A program made the position numbers and the translations under genes. From Tupaia tana (taxonomy: Eukaryota > Chordata > Mammalia > Scandentia > Tupaiidae), in assembly GCA_026018925.1 (NCBI GenBank), contig JAKSZU010000003.1, positions 5,934,367-5,998,366 on the forward strand: a stretch of DNA of 64,000 nucleotides, written 5' to 3'. The notes beneath the pieces are model-generated. The model ran no database searches and had not been told where the DNA came from. It saw nothing but the letters and a program-made list of their open reading frames with translations. Shown here one piece after another: positions 1 to 15,191 of this stretch (position 1 is its first letter; every line of letters starts with the position of its first letter).

Positions 1-1469
1 TGCGCGCCCCCCGGCGCACCGTGCGCGGCCCCGCCGCCGCAGGCTGGGAGGCGCGAGCCGGGCCCGAAATCAGGGGGCGGGGGAGCTTGTCCAGGCACTA
101 CCAGACACCGGGAGTCCCGCGCCAGGAAGCCACCCCACTGTCCTTCGGTCCAGGCCCCGCGAGGTCGCCGCTCCGGGCTTCCCCGCTCGGGGTTCCGGCG
201 CCTCGGGACGCCGTCTCTTGGCTCCATTACGGCACCTCTGGGCGGAAAGGAGCCCGCTTCAATGCTGGAGATCCCTGGCAGGGCAACGCAGGCACCAGGA
301 TGGTCATGAAATTCGGGCCGGAGGAAGTTGAGCTATAAATGCATCGGGATCATTATTGTCCCGCGCACACACACCCCCCCCAAGGAGCCTCCCCCTTCCC
401 ACGTGCCTCCAAGAAAGCCCCTAACTTTGTCCGGGGACGGGGTGGCGATTCGGTAAGGGATGGTAGAGGCTGGAGGTTGGCCGCCGCCCGTTGCTCTGAG
501 TTGACCTAGGTGAGGGCAACTTGTTGGAGACGCCCCACTCTCTGGGAGGGTCAGAGATTCCTGCGGCGGCCTCCCTCGTCCGTACCACCTCCACACTGCA
601 CCGAGACCTGTGCGTAATCATCACCATCATTTATAGCCCTTTCTGTATAATTCTTATTTTCCTAACTAAATTATAAATTCTTTCCAGATAAAAAATACGC
701 TTTTCACTTTTTTTTCTAGGATGCCACGTGGGTGAAGCACAGCACTGTAGGCAAAAGCATTCAGATATGAACGAGTTAATTAACAAATGCTCAGCGCCAA
801 CTCTGGAGGCAGCGCCGAGGAGTGCGGTTTGGAGACGTTTTCGCCGGGTTCACAGCCCTCAAGAATGCAATCATGACAATTAGAGAGCAGCGCAAGAAAA
901 TCTATAATCAACTCTTTTACGGGATGAAGTAAAGGCTGCTGCAAGCAAAGCATCTGTCTGTGGTCTTGTCTCTTAAGGGGGTAACTAACCGGCCAACTCT
1001 GTCGGCCACACCCTAAGCCGATTCCAGAGGGCCCTACCCTACCCTGAGCCTGGGACCTGGGGGCACTCCCTGGCCTCCAGCCAATCTCTGCTGGAGTTGG
1101 GGCGGGGGTGGGGGTGGAGGAGGTGTATCCAAGACCATAAACAGGGCCCAGCAGAACGAGGAGTCTCTGGCATCCGTCCATCGACTCAAATCCAGCATCG
1201 AAAGAGGCGACACCTGCCTCTCTACCCCGCCCTGCGGTCAGGTGGTCCCCGCGAGGTCATCAGCTGCGAGACATGGCTCAGAGTCATTCCTCAATCCAAA
1301 CTGGGGTCACTAGGTGACCTGGGGAGACGTGGAAACCCGTGCTGAGGTCATCAGGAGGCTACTGGGAATTCAATAGCACCAACCGGGTCAGCTCCAGGCC
1401 ACCCGGGCTCGGGATCTAGGACGCCAAACCCCAAGCCCCACACGGAAAGCGCCCCACCCCCACCCCCGC
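1..1469. other. GC-rich upstream region, probably the 5' end of SLC4A2 (non-coding)
   Basis: No coding exon is recognisable here. The first ~340 bases are very GC- and CpG-rich, as in a CpG island. In human, SLC4A2 lies head-to-head with CDK5 and would read leftward here, but I found nothing resembling its protein on the minus strand, so only untranslated exon or intron sequence can be present. The stretch 620-700 is AT-rich. The assignment to SLC4A2 rests on conserved gene order, not on sequence recognition. Confidence 0.4.
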
Positions 1470-1893
1470 TGCGCGGCATTCTGGAACGCGTAGTCCCGGA
1501 GCGCCCCTTTTCAAGAAGGTTGTGAGCACAGAAAAGGAACCACAAGAGCGAGGCATACTGGGAACCGCGGCGCCACGGCAGGGACGCCCGGAAAGCGGAC
1601 ACGCGATGCTTCCTGGGACTTGTAGTCCAGGATTCGCCTCCGTGGTCGAACCCGAGTCCCCGGACTCGAGTGCTGCAGAGAGCCTGAGCGCAGCCTGCTG
1701 GGTGTCGTAGTCTTCTTGTCCGCGGCTCCGGGCATTACTGGGAGGCATGGCCGTCCCTGAACTACAAGCCCCAGAAGCCCCTGCAAAGGCAGGAGCGCGG
1801 GGCGGGGCCGGAGGCCGGGGTGCCGCCTCCTCTGCAACGCCGCGGCCAGAGTGTTAGAATCGAGGGCCCGCAGGGGTCCCCGCGGCCGCCGCG
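1470..1893 (+). promoter_or_regulatory. CDK5 (and probable SLC4A2) bidirectional promoter with ZNF143-type motifs
   Basis: This TATA-less, GC-rich stretch holds repeated matches to the ZNF143/SBS motif (consensus ACTACAATTCCCAGAATGC). Full-length matches are at 1476-1496, 1606-1628 and 1693-1712 (minus orientation) and 1761-1778 (plus). Half-sites of the form GCAT.ACTGGGA are at 1553-1564 and 1732-1743. A 5'UTR rich in CG follows and leads into the CDK5 start codon in a good Kozak context. Such sites are typical of bidirectional CpG-island promoters. Binding itself is inferred. Confidence 0.65.
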
Positions 1894-5341
<3,448 letters not shown>

Positions 5342-6500
5342 GCTCCAGGACCCTGGCTGCCAGGCTGGGGCCTGGCCTATTGAAGCCCCCTCCCAGGATG
5401 GGAGGAGAAACAGGGTGCACGCAGTGCTGAGCTCAGCTGTGCTGGGCCCGCCGGGGGGCCCCTGGCTCGTGTACGCACCCCCATGGACTTTATTTAATTT
5501 CATAAATCGGCTCCTTTCCCACAGCCTGACTGGTGTGTATAGTGGCTCCGAAGGGGTGGCGGGGGTCTCTCTCACTGTGTCACCCTCAGAGCCCTGCTGC
5601 TCACTCTGACACAGCAGCCCCACAGTGGGGTCTCGTGCTGGGGCCCAGGCAGCACCGTGCCCCCACACACACACCCGTGCACTCACACTCCCCTCTTCCC
5701 TTTGCCAGTGGGCAGCCGTCCTGAGGGCAGACAGCCAGTATTCCCAGGAGGGGAGGGTAGCACCGGGCCTCACAGTGGGGCTGCACATCCCGGGTGGGCC
5801 CTCCTGTCCTTCCCGTCACCCCTCACGCCTGCAGGCTGGAAAGGCACATACCCAAAGGTCTAGTTCACTCAGACCGCCCCCCTGCTTAGTGGTCAGGTTT
5901 CCAATGTTTGGAGTGCAGTGGAAGAGGGAAACTGCCCCCCACCATGGGTAAGGCCCAGCAGGAGGAGAAAAGGGGCGCTCCCCACCCACTGTCCTTGGGC
6001 CTTTGTGGGCAGGTTGGGGAAGCAGGCACCATTCCCACGGAGACAAGTCCTGTGCCGTTGGCCCCGGTGGCCCCAAACGTAAGAGGAATCATGACCTCCC
6101 AAGGCGGACAGAAGTGGTGAGCCCTCTGGCCTGTCCTCTGCTGCTGCTAACACTGTGTGGCACAGTCAGTACCGCTGATGGTGACGGTGACCCCGCTTTG
6201 CCTTCACCAGCATGTGGCCTCGACACAGCCCGGCGCTCTGGGCTGGGAGATACTGCTCGCCTCCCCCTGAGATGCACAGCCCAACAAGCTCCTGCCCACC
6301 GAGGTGCGAGTTGCTGGCGTCCTCTTACTACCATTTCCACCCAGAGACCTGTGGGGGTGAGCTGGGGCGGTCCCACATTTCAGGCCCCTGTCTAGCTGGA
6401 TGATGGCTCACGGAGGACTTCTGGTGCCCAAGTCGGGCTGACCATCGTCTGGCTCAGCTCTGCCCTGGAAGAGGGACACCTGAGGCAGATGCGTCAGAAC
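5342..6500 (+). other. CDK5 3'UTR and convergent spacer before the ASIC3 3' end
   Basis: There is no further coding sequence. The CDK5 3'UTR continues to about 5520, past a T-rich TTTATTTAATTT element. The rest is unique GC-rich sequence up to the ASIC3 polyadenylation signal on the other strand. I see no repeat element. Confidence 0.6.
5501..5506 (+). terminator. CDK5: Putative CDK5 poly(A) signal (CATAAA variant)
   Basis: CATAAA follows TTTATTTAATTT 160 bp after the CDK5 stop codon. No AATAAA occurs nearby on this strand. The context resembles the human CDK5 3' end as I recall it. Confidence 0.5.
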
Positions 6501-6506
6501 TTTATT
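6501..6506 (-). terminator. ASIC3: ASIC3 poly(A) signal AATAAA
   Basis: TTTATT on the plus strand reads AATAAA on the ASIC3 strand, 80 bp past the stop codon. It is the only canonical signal near the gene end. Confidence 0.8.
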
Positions 6507-6585
6507 CGGGGAGATGGCAGGGACATGTGCAGGCCAGCCGTGTCCACGGTGTCCAGGCGTGGCCCTGAGGGCACAGACCGCAGGT

Positions 6586-9500
6586 CTAGAGCCGCGTGAC
6601 CAGGTAGCAGGTGCGGTGGGAGGCAGAGGCATTCCCGGTGACTGTGCAGGGATGTGTGGGAGCCCTGGGGCGACGGCACCAGGGCAGGAGGCCTTCATCC
6701 TGCTGCCCGGGCCTGCCGCTGTGCTCCTGGGCCTGCACTCCACCCTCCGGGCCCCACTCACCCCTCCTCCCTTGACCTTAGGGGCCGTTCTGTGTTACCT
6801 GGGGCCCAGGCTGAGGTGGGGGACTTGGGTTCCATGGCTGCCCAGCCCTTCCTGAAGCTGTGGGGGAGGGAGAGGGTCAGATATATGGAAGGGCCTCCCC
6901 GCGAGGACCGAGCACTGGCTGAGGTCAACATGCTCCACCCAGCCGCTCTTTGCTGGGGGGTGGGGGGGGAGGGGTTAGTGGGGAAGGTGGTCTAGGCCTG
7001 GCTGGAGGTGCAGGGCAGGAAGGACGTGTTACCAGGTTGGTGCTGAAGTGCCTTCGGGAGCGTCTTTGGTTCCAGAAATAGCCCAGGACTCGATCTCGGA
7101 ACACCTGAGGGCAGGCAGTGGAGGTAGGCGGCCATTCACACCTCCCGTCCTCTCCTCCCCAGGCCAGGGCCCTGGCCCACCTCACACAGGTAGTCCAGAA
7201 TCTCAAGGATGGTGAGCAGACTGGCCCCGATGAACAGCCCCATCTGGCCCCCAATGTCACCTGTGGAGACAGGGTCACTTGGCGATTCAGCCACTTGTCC
7301 TGCACACCCCTCCCCAGCCCCGGACGCTCTGACACACTGAGCAGCTCTGACACTTCGTAGGCCGCCTTCTGCTCCACTGTCTCGTAGTTGAGGGCCTCAA
7401 AGAAGATGTCCAAGACCAGTACGTTCTCCCTGGAGAGAGAAAGCCCTCGACCTTTCACCGGACACCCCTGGTGTCGCTGCGGACAGGACACAGGTGTGGG
7501 TTCTCTGGCGCCTTTCTACTGATGGAAGGCTGGGAGCGGGTGTCACCATTCCCTGGGGCACAAAGGTTAAGCAGCTGGCCCGGGGTCCCAGAGATGGCGC
7601 TGACAGGGAGCCCCGGCGTCCAACCCAGGCTGCGCGCACAGGAGCGCTGGGCTGGCTGGGAGTTGGGCGCCCGCCTCCCCAGCCCGGCCCGCTGGGCTCA
7701 CGCGATGTAGGCCTCGCTGCGGTTGTACTTCCGAGCCAGGTAGCGGGCGGAGGCGCGGCTCGGGATCCGCACCATGGAGAGCTCCTTGGCGTAGCGCGTA
7801 ACGGCGCACGGGCTGGGGCAGGCGCACGCGTCCTTCCGCAGCATGGCGTCTGCAAGCCGCAGGGGCCGGTTAGCGCGGCCGGGTTTCGGCCCGGGGCGAG
7901 GTCGGAGTAGGGTGGAGAGCGGGGGCGGGCAGTCTTGCCCCTTACCCAGGGCGGAGCTGGCACAGTCCTTATACTGCTGGGGACTGCACACGGGCGCCCC
8001 ACCTGGGACGGGGTGGGAATGAGACAGCTGCAGGAGAGCCGCCTGGCTGCCCCCGCCCCTGCCCCACCCCGCCCCCTACCTGGCATGTGCACCATTCGGC
8101 AGCCGCATTTCCGAGCCACGTAGCGGGTCTCGCAGGCCAGGCGACACCCCATCAGGCTATAGGGAAGGCTGGGGCTGGGGGCACCTAGGAGATCCGAGGG
8201 TTCCTGCTCGAAGTCGGGTTCCAGAGATCTCGAAGTGCAATCTCCCCAGGGCGGTGGGAGGAAGCTCAGCTGTGGAGGGACAGGGTAGAGGAGGTTTCGG
8301 GGGAAATGTCGGAGGTCCGAGTGAAGGGCCCTAGACGCTGGTGAAGAACTGCGGGGCTCAGGTCTGAGGCGCAGGCAGGGTACCTGCTGCTGCTGACAGG
8401 ACACGAAGGTCTGGTAGCCCGGGGCGGCCCCGAAGCCCAGCTGGTCGATGACCGGCGGCTCCTCCTGGCTGTGGATCTGCACTCGGAACCCCGCCTCAAA
8501 AGGCGTCTCCTCTGAGGGGGAGGGGCCTTTGAGCCGGAGACCCAGACCCCCACAGTGGGCAGCCCCACCCCGGCCCCTGACTGGATTGAGCAGCTCTGTC
8601 CCTTCTAAGAAAGGGCATGCTTCCCGGACCTGCCCGGCCTCTCCTCCCTGTAGCCATCAGCATCCGTCTGTACCCCAGGCTCACCTACCAGGGTCCTCCC
8701 ATGAGCAGATCACCCAAAGTGTGAGGGGTGAGCCTACCCAGGGCCCCCAGTGGGCAGACCGCGCGCTCCTACCCGTGGCCTTCCACACGGGCAGGTACTC
8801 CTCCTGCTGCACGTCCAACATGATCTCCAGCCCGTTGCCCACGCCTCCCTTGGGCGTGGTGAGCAGCTCGGCCCCGGGGGCACCGGAGTTAAATGTGTAG
8901 CACTGCCCCATCCGGGTGAAGATCTGTGTGGGCAGACAGTGTGGCCAGCCTCTGCCCCAGGCCAGCCCCAGAGCACGGGACCACGGCCTTCCCTGCTCCG
9001 TGTCTCTTCCTTGACACTGAAGCCACCTCTCAGTGCCCCCCCCCCATGCAGGCACATGTAGTTGGACCCTCTTGGGGGCACCACTCTGACCTCTCCCTCC
9101 TGCACCCCACCCTGCAAAGCCCAGGCATGGCTACAGGGCAATTGTTCCTCTGGAATTTGGGTAGGAGGAAGGGGCCCAGTGCCCTCCCCAGGCTGGCAGG
9201 TGGATGAGGCAGAGGTGAAACAAGCCCCCTCCTCCTGGCGGAGAGAAGGGTCTTCTGCCCCACAACAGTCACTCTAGAGAGTCTCCCCAGAGCCCCATGA
9301 GCAAGGTCTCCACAGACCAGTCCTTTAACCTGGGGGCACCCAGTGAGCCGGCATGGCCTGGCACCCTGCCGTCGGCTGGGGGACAGGGAGGGGCCCAAGG
9401 AGGATGGTTGCTGGGCTGACCGGAATGGCACCGGTGGGATGGGGAGCCCCTGGCTGTGGGAGGGAAGAGACCCTGGGCAGGGGGATTCCCTGGCTCTGAG

Positions 9501-10127
9501 GGAGCCTGGGCTGGCAAGGCCAGGAGTGGGTTCTGGGCAGAGACTGGATGGCCCTGTGGTTCCCTGGGCAGAATGAGCGGGTGGCCAGCTCACCGCGGTG
9601 AAGTTCTCGGGCCCACAGGCTTGGCCACGGTAGCGGCAGTCCAGCAGCATGGCATCCAGGCTGTGCCCGGCCCGGGCGTAGAGCTGTGCCATGTCGAAGG
9701 TGGGGCTGGGCATGAAGCCGGCCGGTGCGGGGGGCTGGCCCAGGGCGCGCAGGAAGGCGGCGTGCTCAGCGGGGTCCAGGCCCAGCAGCGTGGGCCCCGC
9801 CCAGTGCAGGTCGTTGGGCGTGAGGCGCGAGCGGCGCAGCGGGTTGATGTTGCACAGGGTGACGGCCGGGAAGGTGAGCCGGTGGCTCTCGCGCTCGTCC
9901 AGGGCTGTCTCGTAGTGGAACTCCCCGTAGTAGCGCACTCTCCCAGCCACCTGGTAGAGGAAGGCGGCCAACGACAGGAGCACGGCCACGGCCCACAGCC
10001 CCCGGCGCAGGGTCAGGCCCCCGGGCCCGAAGACATGGCCCAGCCCGTGCAGCGTACAGCTGCTGGCAAAAGCGCGGATGTCCGAGGCTGGCCGCCTGGC
10101 CTCCTCTGGGCCTGTGGGGGGCTTCAT
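6586..10127 (-). CDS. ASIC3: Acid-sensing ion channel subunit 3
   Basis: Proton-gated Na+ channel subunit of the ENaC/degenerin family, acting in the plasma membrane of sensory neurons. Coding exons, 5' to 3': 9594-10127, 8773-8923, 8384-8511, 8080-8269, 7946-8002, 7702-7849, 7338-7429, 7181-7260, 7033-7104, 6799-6857, 6586-6664. They join to 529 aa (human 531). Visible features: [16 protein letters not shown] start; TM1 near 44-66 ([15 protein letters not shown]); [16 protein letters not shown]; a Cys-rich extracellular domain ([28 protein letters not shown]); pre-TM2 [12 protein letters not shown]2 with the GAS selectivity filter near 445-447; and a C-terminal VTRL that fits a class I PDZ ligand. 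All introns are GT-AG. The start is fixed by homology and lies in a CpG-rich exon. The cytoplasmic tail (exons 10-11) is the most divergent part. Confidence 0.98.
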
Positions 10128-11196
10128 GGCCGGAGCCTGGGAAAGGAGGCGGACAGGCCGGGACTGGGCACCAGCTCTTGGGGCTTGGAAGGGGTTGGAG
10201 ATGGTTGGCTGGAGGCCCAGGAGGGTGCAGGCAGGATTCAGGTGGCCAGGCAGGGGTCACCTCAGATGAGATGAGGGGAGGGGAGGAGAGGAGCCAAGAC
10301 AGGTCGGAGGCACTGGCCTGGCGGGCTGGAAGAGGTGGCCTGCTTTCAGCAGGAGCAGACGGCAGCTCTTCCGGACTTGGTGGGGCTGGGGGCTCTGCAG
10401 CAGGGACCAGGGGCGCAGCAGACAGCGCAGGCAGGGGCTGAGCCGGTGCTGAGGCGGTGCTCGGTGCTCTGTGCTCTGCCAGAGCTGCCGCAGAGGATTG
10501 GGTTTCAGCAGTGAGGGGGGCGGGGGGCAGAGCTGCCTGGGGGGGGAGGTCCCTGGGGCCCCAGGCTGAGCCATTAGTGCAGCGTGGTGGGGTTACGGCT
10601 CTCAGAGACCAGAGGCGCCAGGAGGAAACCGCAGTGGTCCTGGGGGCCTGTAGGGGATGGGGGGGGGGAGCCCAGAAATAAGTTGGGGCTAGGGATGCCT
10701 CTGGGGCCTCTAGGCCCCCCGTTGCAGCCCCAGCATGTCGGACCTGGGGGTCAGTTTCTGACCCTCGGTCTAGTTTCTCTGTGCCTTTGCGCCCTGCTTC
10801 CCACAGACCTCATAGGATCATGGCTCCTTCAGAGCAGACTTGGCTCTTGACCGAGTTGGAAAGTGGTGGGGAGCGTGGCATCAGTGGCTCGCTTCTCTCT
10901 GCACCCCAGTCTGGTCTACACTGGATGACCAGGACCCTCCAGTTCCTAAGTCTGAGGCCAGAATCTATCTCTAGATAGACCCAGATGCCAGATGCCAGCT
11001 TCCACTCAACCCACTGTCACATGATTGTGGGTTCGCCCTGCCACCCCCAGGTATCATGGAGGCCCACCTGCCACCTGCAGGTATCACGGGCTCCCATCTG
11101 CCACCCTCACGTCTCGGGGGGCCCCTGCCACCCTGAAGCATCGCAGGTGCCCCATCTGTCTCCCCTAATAACTTGAATGCATTATGATTTCTCATC

Positions 11197-11440
11197 TTTT
11201 TTTTTAAACTTTGCTAAAAGGTGGGTGCACTCGCCAGGAAGAGAGAGAGAAAGTGAGAAATTACCCCCAGGGGGGTGGTCACGCTGCTCTCTTCTCCTCC
11301 AATTTCCTCTTGGGATTTTAGGCATGCACGCGCACACACACACACACACACACACAGCGTGATCTTCAAGCTGCCAGGTCCAGGACTCGAACTGCACGGC
11401 TGGCTCAGTTACCCTAACCTCCCTACCACCTGCCGCCCCC
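11197..11440 (-). mobile_element. tRNA-derived SINE, older subfamily
   Basis: The reverse complement shows the family body: CTCGCCAGGAAGAGAG, GAGAAATTACCCCC, a (CA)n run at 11333-11357, and a tRNA-like head ending in GGACTCGAACTGC and CTAACC. It is diverged from the young consensus. Confidence 0.8.
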
Positions 11441-12035
11441 CGCCCCCGCTGACCCGCCTTACTCCTTTCAGTTAACATATTCTGGAGACAATGCACTGTC
11501 CAGTACCTAGGAAACTTCAGTTTTAAGTTTTATGTATTTTTTTCATGAGTGAGAGAGACAAGAGAGGTCCCCTGAGCCTCAGGCAACCAGTGCAGGGAGT
11601 ACCCAGGGAGGTCTCCTGACTTGGACCCAGAACACTGCCGTGTGACCAGCCTCGCAGAACACTGGGTTTGGCTATCGAACCCCCCGTCCGTAATTTGTTA
11701 AAGCCATGAACCACCCCTAGGAGTGACATAATCTCCCACTCCCAGCAAGAAAGTGGAGCGCGCCTCTTCTAAAACAGTTCTTGGGCCAGCCGGCACCTCG
11801 AGAGGAAGCTGGCTCGACCAGGTACTTCTGGTGGCCTAGAGAAGATGACACGGAGGGGGTGTGGGGAGGACTCGCAGCCACTGGAGCAGAGACCCCCAGA
11901 AGGCAGGGCTGTTGCCTGCAAGGTCAGTGCTAGCTGGCCCACGGGGGCAGGGGTGTGCCGCAGAGCTGGAGGGCCAGCCTCAGAATGCCTGCAGACAGCA
12001 GGACCTGGCCTGTTTGGTGGAAGGCGCATGTGGGC

Positions 12036-12270
12036 CGGGACCAGCAGAGGGTTAAGCAGCCAGACTCCCATGTAGTCGACTGCGTTTTGAGCCCCAGACC
12101 TGGTGGCATAAAACACCCTGGGTGCATGTGCGTGCATGCCCCAAATCACAAGAGAATGGAGAAGGGATTGCAAATGGCCGTCCCCTGGGGGTGTGAATTC
12201 TCGCTTTGTCTCTGTCTCTCCAGTGAGCACATGCTCCCTATAGCAACTCTCAAAACAAACAAACAAAAAC
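12036..12270 (+). mobile_element. tRNA-derived SINE
   Basis: Starts GGGACCAGCAG. The head contains CCCATGTAGTCGACTGCG. The body has AGAATGGAGAAGGGATTG and ends CCCTATAGCAA before an A/C-rich tail. Confidence 0.85.
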
Positions 12271-12279
12271 AACTCATGT

Positions 12280-12530
12280 GGGGCCAGCAGTTAGCATGGA
12301 GGTTAAGGTAGCTGGATTCCACATGGCCAACTTCACGGTTGGAGTCCCAGTCCCAGTGACTTAAAAACCTCGCTGGGCATGTGTGTGTGCGCTCAAAGAA
12401 CCGAGAAGGCATTGTGGCATGGCCACCCCCCAGGGAGTGATTGCTCATTCTCCACCCTCCCCGTTTTCTGTCTCTGGTGGGTGTACACACCCTACAGCAA
12501 ACTAAAAAAAAAACAAAACAAAACAGAAAA
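12280..12530 (+). mobile_element. tRNA-derived SINE, older subfamily
   Basis: Begins GGGGCCAGCAGTTAGCATGG AG in the older GCCAGCAG style and ends in an A-rich tail after CTACAGCAAACT. It lies head-to-tail with the copy just upstream. Confidence 0.8.
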
Positions 12531-12636
12531 AACCTCTCCTGCCTCTGTGTATCTGGGAATTGGCAACACATCCTTGTAGGTTGTCAGGACGCTAATGTAC
12601 TTACTGAAATTTATTTCTACTGCCTCTCCATCGCAA

Positions 12637-12878
12637 TTTTTTTTTTCTTTTTTGCTATAGGGCGCATGCGCTCGCCAGAAAGAGACAGAGAAATAGAAAG
12701 CGAGAAATCACCCCCCAGGGGGGATGATCATGCCGCAATCCCTTCTCCATTCTCCTCTTGGGATCTTGGGCACCCGCACGCGCCTGGTGTGAGTTTAAGC
12801 CAGCGGGTCTGGGACTCGAACCACGGTTGACTATGGGAGTTCAGCAACATAGCCATTACGCTAACTGCTGGTCCCCAT
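12637..12878 (-). mobile_element. tRNA-derived SINE, young subfamily
   Basis: Poly(T), then TTTGCTATAGGGCGCATGCG, ending TTACGCTAACTGCTGGTCCC, close to the consensus. It sits opposite to its neighbours within a cluster of five SINE copies. Confidence 0.88.
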
Positions 12879-12927
12879 CCCAAAAGCTTTTGAGGCAACT
12901 GATCAGGACATTTGCTTGTTTCATTAG

Positions 12928-13150
12928 AGGTGGGCTGGCCCTGTAGCCGAGTGGTGAAGGCAGCAGATCCCACATGACCAATTGCGGTTTAGGTCTGGCC
13001 CTAGTGGCTTGAAAAACACTGGGTACATGTGCCGCAAATCCCGATGGGATGGAGGAGTGGAAGAGAAGATTGCGGGGTGACCACGCCCCACTGGGAAGCG
13101 CTGTGTTCCTGTTGAGCACACATGCCCTCTGACAGAAAACGAGATAAAAT
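12928..13150 (+). mobile_element. tRNA-derived SINE, old diverged copy
   Basis: GGCTGGCCCTGTAGCCGAGT head, CTAGTGGCTTGAAAAACACT linker, and a body with CACACATGCCCTCTGACAG. Clearly of the same family but much diverged. Confidence 0.7.
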
Positions 13151-15094
13151 GAGAGTGTGAGCCGAGGTGAGATTTCCGACAGGGTCCACCACGTGGCGAC
13201 CCTCCTGCTTCTGGGCCAGGCCTGTCTAGGGTGGGGAGACCCGAACCCGGGTCCCCACATGAGCTCAGCCACCGTGGAGCAGTGCCACCCTGCTGGCGCC
13301 ACTGTGGCTGGGCCATGGTGGGCTTCTGACCGTGAGCAGGAGGAACGGTTCCACCAAAAGCCACCACCACTTTGGACTGCAGCTGCCCACTACCACAGGT
13401 GCCACGTGCCTGCCGTTTCCCATCACAGGTTCAGTCGGTGTTGCAAGAAACAAGCGCATGACAGATGTGACAACTTCCCAAGGCTGTAGTGTTGTGATCT
13501 TTCAGTGCTTTACCACAGGTTACCCCATCTGAACTCTTACAAGTACAGCCAGGCCTCCTGGGCCAAGGCTGAGAGGAGGTTGCACAGACAGGCCTGTGGA
13601 TGGGGCTGCACTGCTTCCCCGGGGGACCTGGGGAAAAGTAAGGCCCTTCAGAGCAGCCCCTGGAGCTGTAAGGAGACCGGAATCTGGTATCGGCTGTCCT
13701 GGGGCCTAGACAGCTGTGGCAGGACCCGCCTTGGCCAGGTGCCCTGTGAGGGAGGGGCAGGCAGTTGGCCAGGAAGCTGAAGCCCCATGCTGGGCTGCAC
13801 CATGCCAGAAGGGCTTTACTGGTGAAGCGACTGGGGCCAGTCCACAGCTCTGCTCCCTGGGCTGTCGCTGACAGAAACGCAGTCTTGATCGTCAGGGGGA
13901 AGGCCATTAAGGCCCTGGGGTCTGCGGCAGCTTGTCCCCAAGCAGCTTCTGGTCCAACCCATACCCACAAGAGACTAGAAGTCCATGCTGGCTCCTGCAC
14001 TCATACTGAGCCAGAGCTTCCTCTTACACGCTGGCCTCCCAGCAGCAGCTGCAGGGTGAGTTCAAATTCTCAGCTGGCTGTGCAGGTGCAGTACAGGCAC
14101 CCCCACCCTCACCCTGGGGAGCAGGCCTTCATGGAGTCCCCGACACGGACACGGAAGTGGTGTGAGCAGCACCAAGGTGTGAGGCCACCAGCACTGGGTG
14201 TAGGCAAGGCTGCTGGTGCCTCCACAGCAGGGTGCCAGGTCCGGATTGCTCCTGGGCCCAAGGGCCCTTCCCGTGTGTCTTTCTGGCCCCACAGAAGCTA
14301 ACTGGAGCCCAGCCTGCCTTGTCTGCAGCTTTGGGCCATGGACTCGCATCCCTCGGGCCGTGTGCCCAAATCCCTTTTCCAGGTGAGGCTCCAGCCCGTC
14401 GTGTCCTCGAGCATCTCCAAGCACTCCGGGAAGGCAGTCGGGTCGGCTGGGCTGTGTGGACGGTAACAGCTCCCGACGGGAACAGCGTGTGCTCTGCAGC
14501 TGACAGTGCTGGGCAGAGACCTATGCCCTCCTGTGTCCTTCGGAGCCGGGTGTTCTCGGAGTATAAGTGGCCGGTCCAGTCTCACTGGGGTGAAAGGCTC
14601 GAGGCACACAGGTGGGACAGTGGCAGGCAGCCAGGCAGGCTGGGCTGGACCACCAGGTGCCCTGCCTTCCCACCTGGACCCGAGAGCTGGCCCTGCTAGC
14701 TCCTGTCCCACTGAGCATGGGGGAGGGGCGATCTGGAAATCAGGACTGTGTTACTGGAGCAGTGAGGATGTGGGCTTACGGTGGCCTCCTTCTCCCAGGC
14801 CCAGGGGGCAGTGGGGACTCAGGAGTGGTGGTCAGTCCCAGCCCAGACAAGCGAGGTCCTAGATGGGGTGGAGGCGGAGTCCAGGTCTGAATTCCCATCA
14901 GGCTGGAAGGTAGCAGTCAGGTGTGAGCTGGGCTGGGGAGGGGCTGGGCAAGGGACAGGACAGAGCCCAGGGCCTGGGGATCAATGGCCGGCAGCCTTGG
15001 GGCACACAGGAGGAGGCAGCCTGGCGGAAGGAGTCGGGGGCAGACAGGAGCGCCCCCCTCCCCCGACCCCGCTACCCAGCCGCTTGGCCCAGGC

Positions 15095-15100
15095 TTTATT
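15095..15100 (-). terminator. ABCB8: ABCB8 poly(A) signal AATAAA
   Basis: TTTATT on the plus strand reads AATAAA on the gene strand, about 92 bp past the ABCB8 stop codon. Confidence 0.8.
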
Positions 15101-15191
15101 GTGAGCAGGGGACACGCCGGCCCTTCTGGGGTTGGGTCCCCCGGGCTCCTGCGGTGGGGCCCACCCTGGCCCTGACACTCAGAGGGCGGCT

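Larger units (their letters stand above)
10128..15094. other. ASIC3-ABCB8 intergenic region
   Basis: No conserved exon is seen. 10128-10600 is CpG-rich and probably contains the ASIC3 5'UTR and promoter. 11190-13150 is mostly SINE-derived (separate entries). 11515-11735 resembles an old diverged repeat but I cannot name it. 13150-15094 is unique-looking GC-rich sequence without recognisable features. Open frames here have no protein family resemblance that I can see. Confidence 0.5.

Noticed and set aside
1-1700. SLC4A2 coding exon
   Set aside because: Expected next to CDK5 by gene order, but no minus-strand frame resembles the SLC4A2 N-terminus. Only non-coding sequence of that gene can be here.
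7397-8482. 361-aa minus-strand open frame across ASIC3
   Set aside because: It starts with a real exon (QIHSQEEPP...) and later includes the frame of another exon, but it reads through introns. The spliced ASIC3 model explains it.
12441-12830. Various 60-150-aa frames within SINE copies
   Set aside because: The same peptide themes (e.g. CACVPKI, HARTHARHEFKPPG) recur in every SINE, so these are repeat translations rather than a gene family.
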